Below, in pieces: positions 1-7,219 of a stretch of DNA of 37,120 nt. The notes beneath the pieces were generated by a model. That model saw nothing but the letters and a program-made list of their open reading frames with translations. It was not told where the DNA came from and searched no databases. Within the stretch, counting starts at the first letter, position 1, and every line of letters begins with the position of its first letter. The stretch is from Granulicella sp. (GTDB lineage Bacteria > Acidobacteriota > Terriglobia > Terriglobales > Acidobacteriaceae). The translations under genes were made by a program, and so were the position numbers. The DNA is taken from assembly GCA_025357875.1 (NCBI GenBank), contig JANYLK010000189.1:1-37120 (forward strand), given 5' to 3'.

Positions 1-373
1 GAAAAGCTCACCAGGAAGGAAAAAGCACACTACCTTGCCTAAGTACACCGCGGCACGGTAAAACAATCACGTCTCAGGCCAATCTCTATAGCCGGTTTTG
101 AAGTGACCACGTATGGCCGGTTTTGCGGTGACCACCGAGGCTCAAGCCCACGCATGGTCGATTTCCGGACCCAGTGATCGAAACCGCTGGAGTTCGTAAG
201 GGACTTTGGCCTGAGGTACTACTCCCACTGAGTAATCTTAGGACTGGTGCCATCGCCTAATCAGCATACAAAAACCGAACTCCATCTCTGCGGGACGGGG
301 CAGCAGTTCGCAAATGAGAGCGAACGACTTCAGCCTTATGCGTGGACTCCCGCTGTGAGACAAGCTCAATGTA
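1..373. other. Non-coding left edge with IS-like repeats
   Basis: I see no convincing gene in this stretch. It holds two near-identical 20-bp direct repeats (listed separately) that resemble the multiple terminal repeats of IS21-type elements. The neighbouring genes are fragmented and rearranged, so this is probably the scarred edge of an accessory region. Confidence 0.4.
91..135. repeat. Two 20-bp direct repeats, IS end-like
   Basis: GCCGGTTTTGAAGTGACCAC (91-110) and GCCGGTTTTGCGGTGACCAC (116-135) match at 18 of 20 positions and start 25 bp apart. Closely spaced repeats of this kind are typical of IS21-family termini, where the transposase binds several copies. The assignment to IS21 is from memory of such ends and is an inference; no transposase gene lies in the window. 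Confidence 0.4.
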
Positions 374-601
374 CTAGATGCGCTTGAGTGTGGGAACAGT
401 GGCTAGGGAGTGGCCGTCGCGAGAATCGACGCTGAGCCGGGCACCGGTGCGCTCGAAGTCGTAACGCTGTCGGCTGACGGGACCTATCACGGTGAGGCGG
501 GTTTTGCCGGTGTACTCGAAGGTGAGGGAGCCTAGAGGCTTGATAGCGGAAAAGGTAGGTATGGCAAAGGGTTGGGAACGGGATGTGCCGCAGCAACTCA
601 T
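374..601 (-). CDS. Small conserved protein of tail-like cluster
   Basis: This encodes 75 residues starting MSCCGTS. The ATG overlaps the stop of the upstream DUF1360-like gene in an ATGA arrangement, which points to translational coupling and decides this start. The body reads as one compact domain with [16 protein letters not shown] and an ending [12 protein letters not shown] recall similar small proteins beside phage-tail-like clusters but cannot name a family. It is the only gene in the 0.3-2.1 kb area that looks complete. Its upstream partner was cut by an inversion, so its native promoter has probably been lost. Confidence 0.5.
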   Translation of the reverse strand: MSCCGTSRSQPFAIPTFSAIKPLGSLTFEYTGKTRLTVIGPVSRQRYDFERTGARLSVDSRDGHSLATVPTLKRI

Positions 602-876
602 GATTGCTCTTTGGTTGTTTCTGGTGCGGAATTCAGGGGCGGGGCTTCGAAATAGGCGGGCCGATCCGGTGCGATTGTGTCGGCGAGACGATTGAGAAGG
701 ATCGCGGCACCGGAGAGAGCAAGCCACAGCAGCAGACGATCTTGCCAGGCACGCTGAGATAGCAGGGCGAAGGGCGCAGCGACCCAAAGGCTAAGGCAGT
801 AAAAGCAATCCAAGAGTTTGCCGAAGAAGCTGCTGCCTGAGAGACGGCGAAGACGGGCGACGATATCAAACGGACC
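598..876 (-). pseudogene. DUF1360-like protein, C-terminal part
   Basis: The minus strand reads [14 protein letters not shown], then [19 protein letters not shown], then a second hydrophobic stretch and a short polar tail. The C-x-x-C-L-S-x-W pattern between membrane segments is characteristic of the DUF1360 family of small membrane proteins of unknown function. The start is missing here: the N-terminal 25 codons lie on the opposite strand at 1780-1853. Joining the two pieces at a shared GGTC gives one open frame of about 117 residues without stops. The stop overlaps the ATG of the next small gene. A TTG at 813 could in principle start a shorter product. Confidence 0.6.
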
Positions 877-1481
877 TGTTTAGCGACTTTAGCCTGAGTC
901 TCCTGGATCAGGCGTTCGCGCCTCAGCTTCACGACCTCGGGATCGTTGTCGCCCTTAGCTGCGGCTAGTTTGTCTTCGGTGGCCAGGTCGATCTGCTCTC
1001 GGGTACCTGAGATGATGCCAAGCGCTTCGGTACCGGAATCAGCGATTTTCTTTTTCCCACATCACCGGCACCTTCGACCTGGTTCAACGCATCGAGTTTT
1101 TCCTGCTGAATCTGTTGCTGACGCTTTCCGACGGCGATCTTAATCTCTTCCTCGGAGATACCGGCTTCTTCGCGGATGCCGTCCAGTTCAACGGAAAGGG
1201 AGGAAGTGAGCCCGTCGAGCGATGACTTGCCGATGTCGGGAAATCTTTGGCGAGTTCACCTTGAAATGCATGTTCACGCCCCTGCGACAGAATCGATTCA
1301 GCCTCTGCTCCGGGTCTGCCATCAGCCTCGCAAGGGCGGCACCAATGCCTTGCTTGAAGGCTCCGGCTAACTTGGGCTCATGCTTCGACTTGGTTCCGGG
1401 ATGACCTTCAAAAACAATTTCATCTGCGAGGCCTTTGTGGATTGCGCCTGGCTTGTCCTTATCCGTAGGTTGGTTGGCCAT
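877..1481 (-). pseudogene. Coiled-coil-rich protein, frameshifted fragment
   Basis: The minus strand begins MANQPTDKDKPGAIHKGLAD at 1481 and continues through a Lys/Glu/Gln-rich helix, with ISEEEIKIAVGKRQQQIQQ and [20 protein letters not shown] recognisable. Following the sense needs at least three frame changes: after MADPE, near DFP (about 1220) and at a run of A/G around 1050. It is therefore a decayed gene or carries sequence errors. At 876 it meets the inversion breakpoint. On the plus strand at 1853 the frame resumes as VVFYDEAGKTRHSEVTQVVT, so the original protein was longer. No family is recognised; the composition suits a tail-associated structural or effector protein. Confidence 0.4.
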
Positions 1482-1750
1482 ACTCACCGCTGTCCGCAGT
1501 AATCTCACGTCTCTCGCTCTTCCCGTCCGGCAGATGGATATTCCCGGCACCAGCGTTCTCGGTGTCACCAACGAGCTCCGCCATATGCTTTTCGCCATAC
1601 GCAAGGCGTCGCTCCTGCTGCTCGGTGGCGTCTCCGTTCCCGCGGTTGAAGCCACAGCGTCGAACACTCGTCCCGGCATGCAGGCGCATCTACTCCGCCT
1701 TGGCCGGCCAGCACGTCGCCTTCGAAGATCCTTTTGCCGCCCTCATTCAC
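1459..1750 (-). pseudogene. Unidentified gene fragment
   Basis: Minus-strand frames here carry plausible protein pieces (KRIFEGDVLAGQGGVD near 1740-1690; RRLAYGEKHMAELVGDTE and AGAGNIHLPDGKSERREI near 1610-1510) but no single frame spans them. They could be the upstream part of the decayed coiled-coil gene or a separate broken gene. The opposite strand also has open frames, so the coding strand is not certain. I do not recognise a family. Confidence 0.2.
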
Positions 1751-1779
1751 TCTCTTGTGCCCCCTTGAGGTCCAAGGAC

Positions 1780-1853
1780 ATGACGGCCCTCAGCCTTATT
1801 CTTGCCATCCTCGCCGTTTGGCGTCTAACGCATCTGCTAACAGCAGAAGATGG
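1780..1853 (+). pseudogene. DUF1360-like protein, N-terminal part
   Basis: This starts at ATG 1780, with GAGG at 1767-1770 as a possible ribosome binding site. It reads MTALSLILAILAVWRLTHLL followed by TAEDG, a first membrane helix ending in the TAEDGP motif expected before the loop of DUF1360 proteins. After GAAGATGG the frame runs into unrelated sequence. The missing remainder is on the minus strand at 876-598. Both breakpoints share GGTC. Confidence 0.55.
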
Positions 1854-1860
1854 TCGTCTT

Positions 1861-2082
1861 TTACGACGAGGCTGGCAAGACCCGCCACAGCGAAGTCACC
1901 CAGGTGGTCACCCGGTACAGCCAGAGGGAGATACCGTTGACGTTCGCATTGCGCATTTCCTTAGGCAACCGCAGATCGACCGAAATTCCGTTCCGTTGCG
2001 GATCAGGGCTAAGAGTAATACCTAACTCAAGGATCGACTTGAGGGAATCGGTCAGGGCGCGGATTGCAGTGAAGTCACTCAT
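1861..2082 (-). pseudogene. DUF4255/Pvc16-type tail cap protein, truncated
   Basis: The product begins MSDFTAIRALTDSLKSILEL and contains the family signature NVNGISLWLYRVT at about residue 54. That matches the N-terminal domain of DUF4255 (Pvc16/Afp16), which in phage-tail-like contractile injection systems caps or terminates the tube and sheath. Family members are usually about 180-200 residues or longer. Here the similarity stops just after the LYRVT motif (about 1910) and the frame ends 14 residues later at 1861. The truncation point coincides with the end of plus-strand coiled-coil sequence, so it is a rearrangement junction. The start overlaps the stop of the upstream ORF (2075-2437). 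Confidence 0.55.
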
Positions 2083-2437
2083 AGTCGTCCTTAGCTAACG
2101 GGCCAAACGTTTGTGCGTAGTTCTGTAACGAAACGGACAGAACGTCACACAGGTGTCCTGCGGTGACCGGGCTAGTTACAAGCCGGGTATGAATACTAGG
2201 TGAGCCATCTTGTACATCCGTTGCGAAGGCAAAGGCAAAAACGAAGACATAGGCGTTGAATCCTATTTCGAACGTGTCGCGGGACTTTCCGTCAATGAGC
2301 ACACAATCTGGATTGAGCTGTTGATCCATTGCGCACTTGAAGTGCACGCGAGAAGCTAATGCGCTGCGTACGCGATTGGCGATTTGCTGAGTAAATGGGT
2401 GGGTGTCGCGGACGATGCGTAACAGGCGTTGTAACAC
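2075..2437 (-). CDS. Hypothetical protein before Pvc16-like gene
   Basis: This is an open frame of 120 codons from a GTG, or 84 from the ATG of MDQQLNPDCVLIDGK. Its stop (TGA, 2075-2077) overlaps the start of the Pvc16-like gene at 2082, as expected in a tail operon. No family is recognised. The first codons overlap a cluster of repeats at 2418-2473, so the shorter start is more likely if that cluster is a regulatory region. The chance that this is not a gene is substantial. Confidence 0.3.
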   Translation of the reverse strand: MLQRLLRIVRDTHPFTQQIANRVRSALASRVHFKCAMDQQLNPDCVLIDGKSRDTFEIGFNAYVFVFAFAFATDVQDGSPSIHTRLVTSPVTAGHLCDVLSVSLQNYAQTFGPLAKDDYE

Positions 2438-2473
2438 GTGGTGTAACGTGTTGCGTCACTGTGACAGTGGCTG
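2418..2473. promoter_or_regulatory. Repeat-rich operator-like region
   Basis: Three direct repeats beginning GTAAC (GTAACAGGCG, GTAACACGTG, GTAACGTGTT) lie within 30 bp. The inverted repeat AACACGT-N6-ACGTGTT overlaps them, and it is followed by the palindromes GTCACTGTGAC and CACTG-TGA-CAGTG. It lies between the sigma-54 regulator gene and the tail-like genes, where an upstream activating sequence would be expected. No -24/-12 promoter is evident. The binding protein is unknown; the adjacent regulator is the natural candidate. Confidence 0.3.
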
Positions 2474-2559
2474 CTACATCTTTGATCGTAGGAGTTAGCT
2501 GACGGCAGAAGGTCGGTGCTCTGTGCCGATGCCGTAAAGTTCCATCTTGCGATAGAGGG

Positions 2560-3777
2560 TCATTCTTGACCATCGCAAGGCTTCGGCAGCCTTGCTCTTG
2601 TTCCAATGCGACTGAGCAAGAGCGTCAAATATACAGCGACTTCGGATGTCCCGACGATCGGCTGCATCTCCAAGGTACGACAGAACAAATCCGGTAAATC
2701 TACTAAGAGGGAGCTATGATCGTGACTGATAAATCCAGCCTCGATGATGTTCTTGAGTTCGCGAACGTTCCCAGGCCACTGATGCTGCAGAATAGCTTGT
2801 TCGGCAATTGCTGTGAAGCCGATAGTGTTCCGATTGAAGATGCGATTGCAGTCAATCCGGAAGCGGTCAGCAAGGAGAAGCAGATCATCCTTGCGTTCGC
2901 GGAGTGGGGGCATCCGGACGCGCGCTACGTTGAGACGAAAGTATAGGTCCCGGCGAAACATTTCGGACCCTGAACAGTGCTCGAGATCGCGGTTGGTCGC
3001 AGCAATGATGCGGATGTCGATGCGTTGAGAGACTCCGCTGCCAAGGCGCTGTATCTCGCCGCTCTCGATGAGCCGTAGAATTTTGGCCTGTGCATAGGGA
3101 CTCATGTCGCCGATCTCATCGAAGAACACCGTTCCGCCATCGGCCATCTTGAGCTTGCCGTCGTGGCGCGTCTGCGCGCCGGTAAAGGCGCCCCGCTCAT
3201 ATCCGAAAAGTTCACTTTCAAATAAAGAATCGGGTATCGCAGCACAATTGATGCAGACTAGAGGTTTGTGGGTGCGATGACTGTTCCGGTGAATAAGTTC
3301 CGCAATCACTTCCTTCCCAGTTCCGGTTTCTCCCGTAATCAGAACGGTACTTGAGGTCTTCGCGACCCGCTGAATATAGTCACGGGCGCGACAGATGGCC
3401 GAGCTTCTTCCGACCATCATGTCGCCATCCGTCAGTTCCTGGTTGCGATCACAAGGCCGCAGGCCGGTGAAAATCGATGCAATCTTGGCTGGGCTACAGG
3501 TATCCCGGATGTACTCCTGAATACCTAGCCGAAGAACGTGGATGGCTAGATCCTCCGAACCATCCCAGGTAATCAAGAGAACAGGGACGCGTGAGATCCC
3601 ACCGAACGAACGTGCTAAATCGAGGACTGCGGGCGGTAAGTGGCTGCCACAACCGATACATATTACGTCTGGGTGCAAATCGCTCACGATCAGACTGTCG
3701 ATTGTGCTCAGAATGCCAAGGGTGCGTTGGCAGGTTTCGTGGTTTTCACCAACGATCTTAATAACGGTCTTCTGCAC
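2560..3777 (-). CDS. Sigma-54 enhancer-binding regulator, HTH out of frame
   Basis: This is a bacterial enhancer-binding protein that would remodel sigma-54 RNA polymerase. Residues 1-110 form a degenerate receiver-like domain without an obvious phospho-accepting Asp. The AAA+ domain has Walker A GETGTGKE (149-156), GAFTGA (196-201, sigma-54 contact) and VFFDEI (217-222). GTG 3777 is favoured as the start because GGGAGG precedes it at proper spacing. After TSEV (about 2640) the frame drifts and stops at 2560. A shift of one base near 2627-2640 restores a Fis-type HTH (HWNKSKAAEALRWSRMTLYR) ending at TAA 2495. Full length would be about 425 residues. Beside the tail-like genes it is the likely cluster regulator. 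As written it would lack DNA binding, unless the shift is a sequencing error. Confidence 0.8.
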   Translation of the reverse strand: MQKTVIKIVGENHETCQRTLGILSTIDSLIVSDLHPDVICIGCGSHLPPAVLDLARSFGGISRVPVLLITWDGSEDLAIHVLRLGIQEYIRDTCSPAKIASIFTGLRPCDRNQELTDGDMMVGRSSAICRARDYIQRVAKTSSTVLITGETGTGKEVIAELIHRNSHRTHKPLVCINCAAIPDSLFESELFGYERGAFTGAQTRHDGKLKMADGGTVFFDEIGDMSPYAQAKILRLIESGEIQRLGSGVSQRIDIRIIAATNRDLEHCSGSEMFRRDLYFRLNVARVRMPPLRERKDDLLLLADRFRIDCNRIFNRNTIGFTAIAEQAILQHQWPGNVRELKNIIEAGFISHDHSSLLVDLPDLFCRTLEMQPIVGTSEVAVYLTLLLSRIGTRARLPKPCDGQE

Positions 3778-4424
3778 GTGGCGACCCTCCCGGAAGGAGC
3801 TTCAGTGGGCGGTGATACGCGGAGGCTAATCTGGGAGCGACCTCCAAATTCGCCAACGACTGGACCCGGCAGGGGGAGAGAGACAGTTAAGCGGAAATCA
3901 GGAGCGAGGTACTTCCCGGATACTGACTGGCGACGCAAGATTCAAACGATCACTCTATGATTCAGGCGCTGGTGTTTGAATGCCAACCGACAGATCCCGG
4001 TGAAGCGCTGTTCCTACCACCAAAAGTTGCTTCAGGTGTAAAAAAAATTTTCGTGCAGATACCTCCGCAGAATCGACCCTGCGGAGACCTTCAGGCACAC
4101 GACGGATGTTATGCAGGTGAAGACTCTTGACAGCGCTGAGCAGCGTTAAAGGTAACCGACTGTCTGAGCGATAACGCTTTCTTGCGTAGTCTCGTTGGCC
4201 GCGTCCGCCACTCCATTGTCCACACCTGAGGTTCGGATATATCCGTCACGCCTGTTTTTCAATCCTAAATCCGGAGCACTTACACGCGATAGTTTGAAGA
4301 CCGGGAGTTTTTTGGAATTACGCTTGCGAAGGAAGTGGCAAACGGAGCAAACGGGTTGCCCAAGCACGCTCTAACCCGTTTATTTGGAATAGGCTAAAGT
4401 GACTGGTGTTTTGTGAAAGGCTTG
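3778..4424. other. Intergenic region, inverted repeat at 4063-4086
   Basis: No credible gene is seen; short frames here lack family features and ribosome binding sites. The stretch contains CTCCGCAG-N8-CTGCGGAG (4063-4070 with 4079-4086), a perfect 8-bp inverted repeat, next to an A8T4 tract at 4040-4051. On the minus strand the hairpin comes first and a T-run follows after a gap of about 11 nt, too far for a standard intrinsic terminator. An operator or recombination site is possible. Confidence 0.4.
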
Positions 4425-4479
4425 GTTCGGCCTTCTAATCCAGTGGTCGTGGGTTCGATCTCCGAATCTCCCACCACTA
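4424..4479 (+). tRNA. tRNA-Arg(TCT)-like 3' fragment
   Basis: The sequence CCTTCTAATCCAGTGGTCGT with the following GGGTTCGAT resembles the anticodon arm (loop CTTCTAA, anticodon TCT) and T arm of a tRNA-Arg. It ends in CTCCCACCA, but the T-arm 3' half carries extra bases and no acceptor or D-arm 5' half is found upstream. It is best read as a tRNA 3' remnant of the type left at an integration site (att). It is not expected to be functional. Confidence 0.4.
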
Positions 4480-4575
4480 TTTTTGAAGGAAGCTTTGCGG
4501 GCTTGAAGCTCAATCGCATCCAAGGGATATCTGTGGGTATTTTTACAAACTGGGTCACCCGGGCAAAAAATAAAG

Positions 4576-5496
4576 ATGCGAATGCGGAAATTTCGAAACA
4601 GCGGTTCCGATTGTCTAAGTCACATCCTTCTCGTATTCACGGTCTGCCTTTTTGGCCGCTCCGCACTCGGAAGTTCGGCCATCCAGCCGATTGACCGGCC
4701 GACTGTGGAAGTCGCAAGGAGCAGTGTAGACGTGCTCCCGGATGCCCCTTCAGCTTTGTGGTCAGCCGGCCTTCCGTCAGCGAATGGATTGTCTACTGTT
4801 TCATTGGAGCACCAGGACCATCCACCGGTGACACCGCAGAAGATTCCCCTGAACATCCTCCGCGATGGAGTGAATATCGCCGTCTCACCGGCGTATCTGC
4901 GCGTGAAGGATCTCAAGTGGCTGCTGCCGTTGGCAGGAGCCTCTGCCGCGGCATTTGCCACAGACACGAAGACCATGACGGCAGTGGTGAGCTCAAATCC
5001 GTCGTTCAACCAAATCAATCTCAATGTATCCAATGGCCTGATCGGCGGCCTCATTGCAGCGCCGATTACGATGTTCGGCGTAGGGCAGTTGCGTCACGAA
5101 GAGCACATGAAAGAGACTGGACTCCTCGGCTCTGAAGCGATGGTCGACGCATTTGTCGTTGACGAGGCGATTAAGCTTTGCTCTTTCCGCGAGCGACCGT
5201 TTGCGGATAACAGTCAAGGAGAATTCTATATTGGCAAGTCAGGAGCAGACTCCTCCTTTATGTCCGCACACAGCATGGTTGCCTGGTCATCTGCGGCAGT
5301 TATCGCTGGAGAATACCACTCGAAGTGGGTGCAATTTGGCGTGTATGCCCTTGCTGTTGGCGTCAGTGCTACCCGAGTGATGGGGCAACAGCACTTTCCC
5401 AGCGACGTTCTGTTAGGCGCGACGGGCGGCTGGCTCATCGGACATTACGTGTTCCGCGCACACCATCATTTCCCACTGGAACATGCGGGCAGTTGA
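4576..5496 (+). CDS. PAP2-family membrane phosphatase
   Basis: This 306-residue protein has an N-terminal hydrophobic signal (about residues 15-32), a short linker with LPDAPSA, and a C-terminal PAP2 (type 2 phosphatidic acid phosphatase) domain. The three active-site blocks are present: K-x6-RP (KLCSFRERP, about 200), a variant of PSGH reading FMSAHS (about 230) with the catalytic His, and R-x5-H-x3-D (RVMGQQHFPSD, about 267-277). Such enzymes dephosphorylate lipid phosphates or pyrophosphates, for example undecaprenyl pyrophosphate, on the periplasmic face. The substrate here is unknown. The gene stands alone, with the tRNA-Arg(ACG) gene about 100 bp downstream. Confidence 0.85.
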   Translation: MRMRKFRNSGSDCLSHILLVFTVCLFGRSALGSSAIQPIDRPTVEVARSSVDVLPDAPSALWSAGLPSANGLSTVSLEHQDHPPVTPQKIPLNILRDGVNIAVSPAYLRVKDLKWLLPLAGASAAAFATDTKTMTAVVSSNPSFNQINLNVSNGLIGGLIAAPITMFGVGQLRHEEHMKETGLLGSEAMVDAFVVDEAIKLCSFRERPFADNSQGEFYIGKSGADSSFMSAHSMVAWSSAAVIAGEYHSKWVQFGVYALAVGVSATRVMGQQHFPSDVLLGATGGWLIGHYVFRAHHHFPLEHAGS

Positions 5497-5529
5497 GGTT
5501 AACCTCGCTGTTTTCACCCTATGGGCGAG

Positions 5530-5558
5530 TTGCTCTGGGAACCGAAATCCTTTATCCT
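5530..5558 (+). promoter_or_regulatory. Possible promoter for tRNA-Arg
   Basis: TTGCTC (5530-5535) and TATCCT (5553-5558) are separated by 17 bp. Transcription would begin about 35 nt before the mature tRNA 5' end. Match to the sigma-70 consensus is moderate and no other promoter is visible in the 100-bp gap. Confidence 0.3.
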
Positions 5559-5598
5559 TGGAAAGTTGCGACAGAGTGGATTTCGACTCAAAGCATGT

Positions 5599-5675
5599 GC
5601 GCCCGTAGCTCAGCTGGATAGAGCAACTGGCTACGAACCAGTAGGTCGGAGGTTCGACTCCTTCCGGGCGCACCA
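5599..5675 (+). tRNA. tRNA-Arg(ACG)
   Basis: A complete 77-nt cloverleaf is present. Acceptor GCGCCCG pairs with CGGGCGC, the D arm contains AGCTCAGCTGGATAGAGC, the anticodon stem CTGGC/ACCAG encloses loop TACGAACC with anticodon ACG, and the T arm has GGAGGTTCGACTCC. The encoded CCA ends at 5675. The ACG wobble A34 is normally deaminated to inosine by TadA, giving reading of CGU/CGC/CGA. Confidence 0.95.
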
Positions 5676-6030
5676 TAACTCAACAACTTACACGACATCT
5701 GAAATCGGTAGGGGCATAATCGGTTCAGTCGAAGTTTTGCAAAGCGTGAAGTCAAAACGGGCGGTTTGAACCTGCTCCAAGATCCTGAAGGTCTTCCTGT
5801 CGATGCAACACTACAAGCGGAGGTCGCGGTGAAGGAGAACGCGTCACCGGAGGCTTGTTTTTGGCCGAAGTGACTGCTCGTGTCCGCTCTGTTGATCTCC
5901 GCGATGACCGACGGGCCAGGGTGAGCGCCTAGGCGATGATCAACCGGTCCCCTCCGATATCCTTGTGGCGCAGCAGCCACTTCACAGCCCGCCTATAATC
6001 CCGCCATGCCTCGGGTGTTGCTCAACTTTC
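5676..6030. other. Intergenic region after tRNA, no gene seen
   Basis: Open frames on both strands here lack start signals and family features. A short plus-strand piece reading VTGGLFLAEVTARVRSVD near 5845-5900 could be the end of a lost gene, but it is too short to support. Confidence 0.4.
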
Positions 6031-6280
6031 ATGCACTACCGCGATGCGTGGACGGTTCACTTCATCGAAGCGGACTGCCGGACGACCATCGGCTCTACGG
6101 CACGCTTCTACAGCTTCGCCGACCTAAAGGCTCTCCGCAGCTTTGTGACGCGGTGTACCCCCGAAGACGCCACCCTCGACGGGTTCGACCACAACGTTAG
6201 GGCGTGGGGTCGGGGCAAGCGAGTACGTCCACCTGACGCCGGAGCAGTACAGGAGGCTCCAGGTTGCCGCAAAGGGCTAG
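6031..6280 (+). pseudogene. Small hypothetical protein with frameshift
   Basis: From ATG 6031 the frame reads MHYRDAWTVHFIEADCRTTI and continues to NVRAWGRG at about 6218. A single extra base then throws it into another frame. Skipping one base restores SEYVHLTPEQYRRLQVAAKG and a TAG at 6278-6280, a sensible C-terminus for an 82-residue protein. The restored sequence resembles short hypothetical proteins of acidobacteria, but I cannot assign a function. It could be a pseudogene or a one-base sequencing error. Confidence 0.45.
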
Positions 6281-6582
6281 GCTGGAGTGATGTAGCCTTC
6301 CTTGTCGCTCAATCCGTGGGTTCGTGAACAGCTTCCTGAGTAGGACAATGAACATTTCCATCGCCATTGTCCTCACCATTATGAGCTGGGGAAGGTGTTC
6401 CAGAATAAGCGCATACTCGGCCTGTCTCTCCGTTTAGAACTGAATCATTGGTCCGCTGCTCATGTTCGCGCTCGCGCTCACGTTCCTTCACGGTGAACCT
6501 GCATGCATGCGCAACCTGATCCTCATCGGGACAGCCCGGTGCATTGCGCTGGTACTTGGCGTCTCCGTTGGGGAGCTGTTCC
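6281..6582. other. Intergenic region, no gene seen
   Basis: No frame on either strand looks coding. The region follows the 3' end of the minus-strand methyltransferase gene, and I see no clear hairpin with a T-run. Confidence 0.4.
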
Positions 6583-7167
6583 TCAAGAACGAGCGATTGC
6601 GTCTGACCGCTTACGCGCACGAAAGCGAAACCTACCTGGCTGAACGTCCACTCGAATATGTTCAAAGCCAGCGGCCCTGAGGCGATCCGGAAAAGTCGAG
6701 GGTTCGACCACCACCATCGTGTCAAACAGGTGCAGAAAGCCAAACACATGGCTGTAGCAGCTATCTGTGCCTGCAAAGATACCGCCTGGACGCAGGACAC
6801 GCGCGACTTCCGCCAACAATTGGTCCTGCAGTGCCATCGATGGAACATGGTGCAGCATAGTAAAGGACACGGCCCCGTCGAATGCGGCGTCGGGCAGCGA
6901 CATCGCGGTGGCACTTTCACACAGGACAGTCACGTCGCGGCCTTCATTTCGGCGGCGTAGTCTTTGAGCAAGGGTGTTGTCTATCTCCACGCACGTTAGG
7001 TGCTCGACCCAGTCATGCAGTACGTCGGTTGTCATTCCGTAACCTGGACCCACTTCGAGAACATTGGATCCGAGTTCCAATCCCTCCAGCGCCCAGGGAA
7101 TAATCTGTGTTTCCACGGTATCTTTCCAACGCGAAGAGGAACATAGCCACCGATGCAGGAGATTCAT
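6583..7167 (-). CDS. Class I SAM-dependent methyltransferase
   Basis: This 194-residue protein has a Rossmann-type methyltransferase core. Motif I is NVLEVGPGYGMTTDVL (about residues 35-50), followed by an acidic motif CVEIDNTL (about 60) and motif IV-like AVSFTMLHHVP (about 100-110). It is most like the ubiquinone/menaquinone or SAM_MT11 group of small-molecule methyltransferases. It lies 52 bp after the hemerythrin-like gene on the same strand, so it is probably the last gene of the radical SAM-hemerythrin-methyltransferase group. The substrate is unknown. The start lacks a strong Shine-Dalgarno sequence. Confidence 0.8.
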   Translation of the reverse strand: MNLLHRWLCSSSRWKDTVETQIIPWALEGLELGSNVLEVGPGYGMTTDVLHDWVEHLTCVEIDNTLAQRLRRRNEGRDVTVLCESATAMSLPDAAFDGAVSFTMLHHVPSMALQDQLLAEVARVLRPGGIFAGTDSCYSHVFGFLHLFDTMVVVEPSTFPDRLRAAGFEHIRVDVQPGRFRFRARKRSDAIARS

Positions 7168-7219
7168 TTGAGTTGACCACTAAACCCTCGAAAACTGTAT
7201 AGCAATCCATTCTGGACGT

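Noticed and set aside
946..1143. Plus-strand open frame inside the coiled-coil region
   Set aside because: The opposite strand gives a Lys/Glu/Gln-rich helical protein that continues across the restored inversion junction; the plus frame is Ser/Arg-rich and has no continuation.
4146..4367. Minus-strand 73-codon frame
   Set aside because: No ribosome binding site, no family feature and mixed composition; likely chance.
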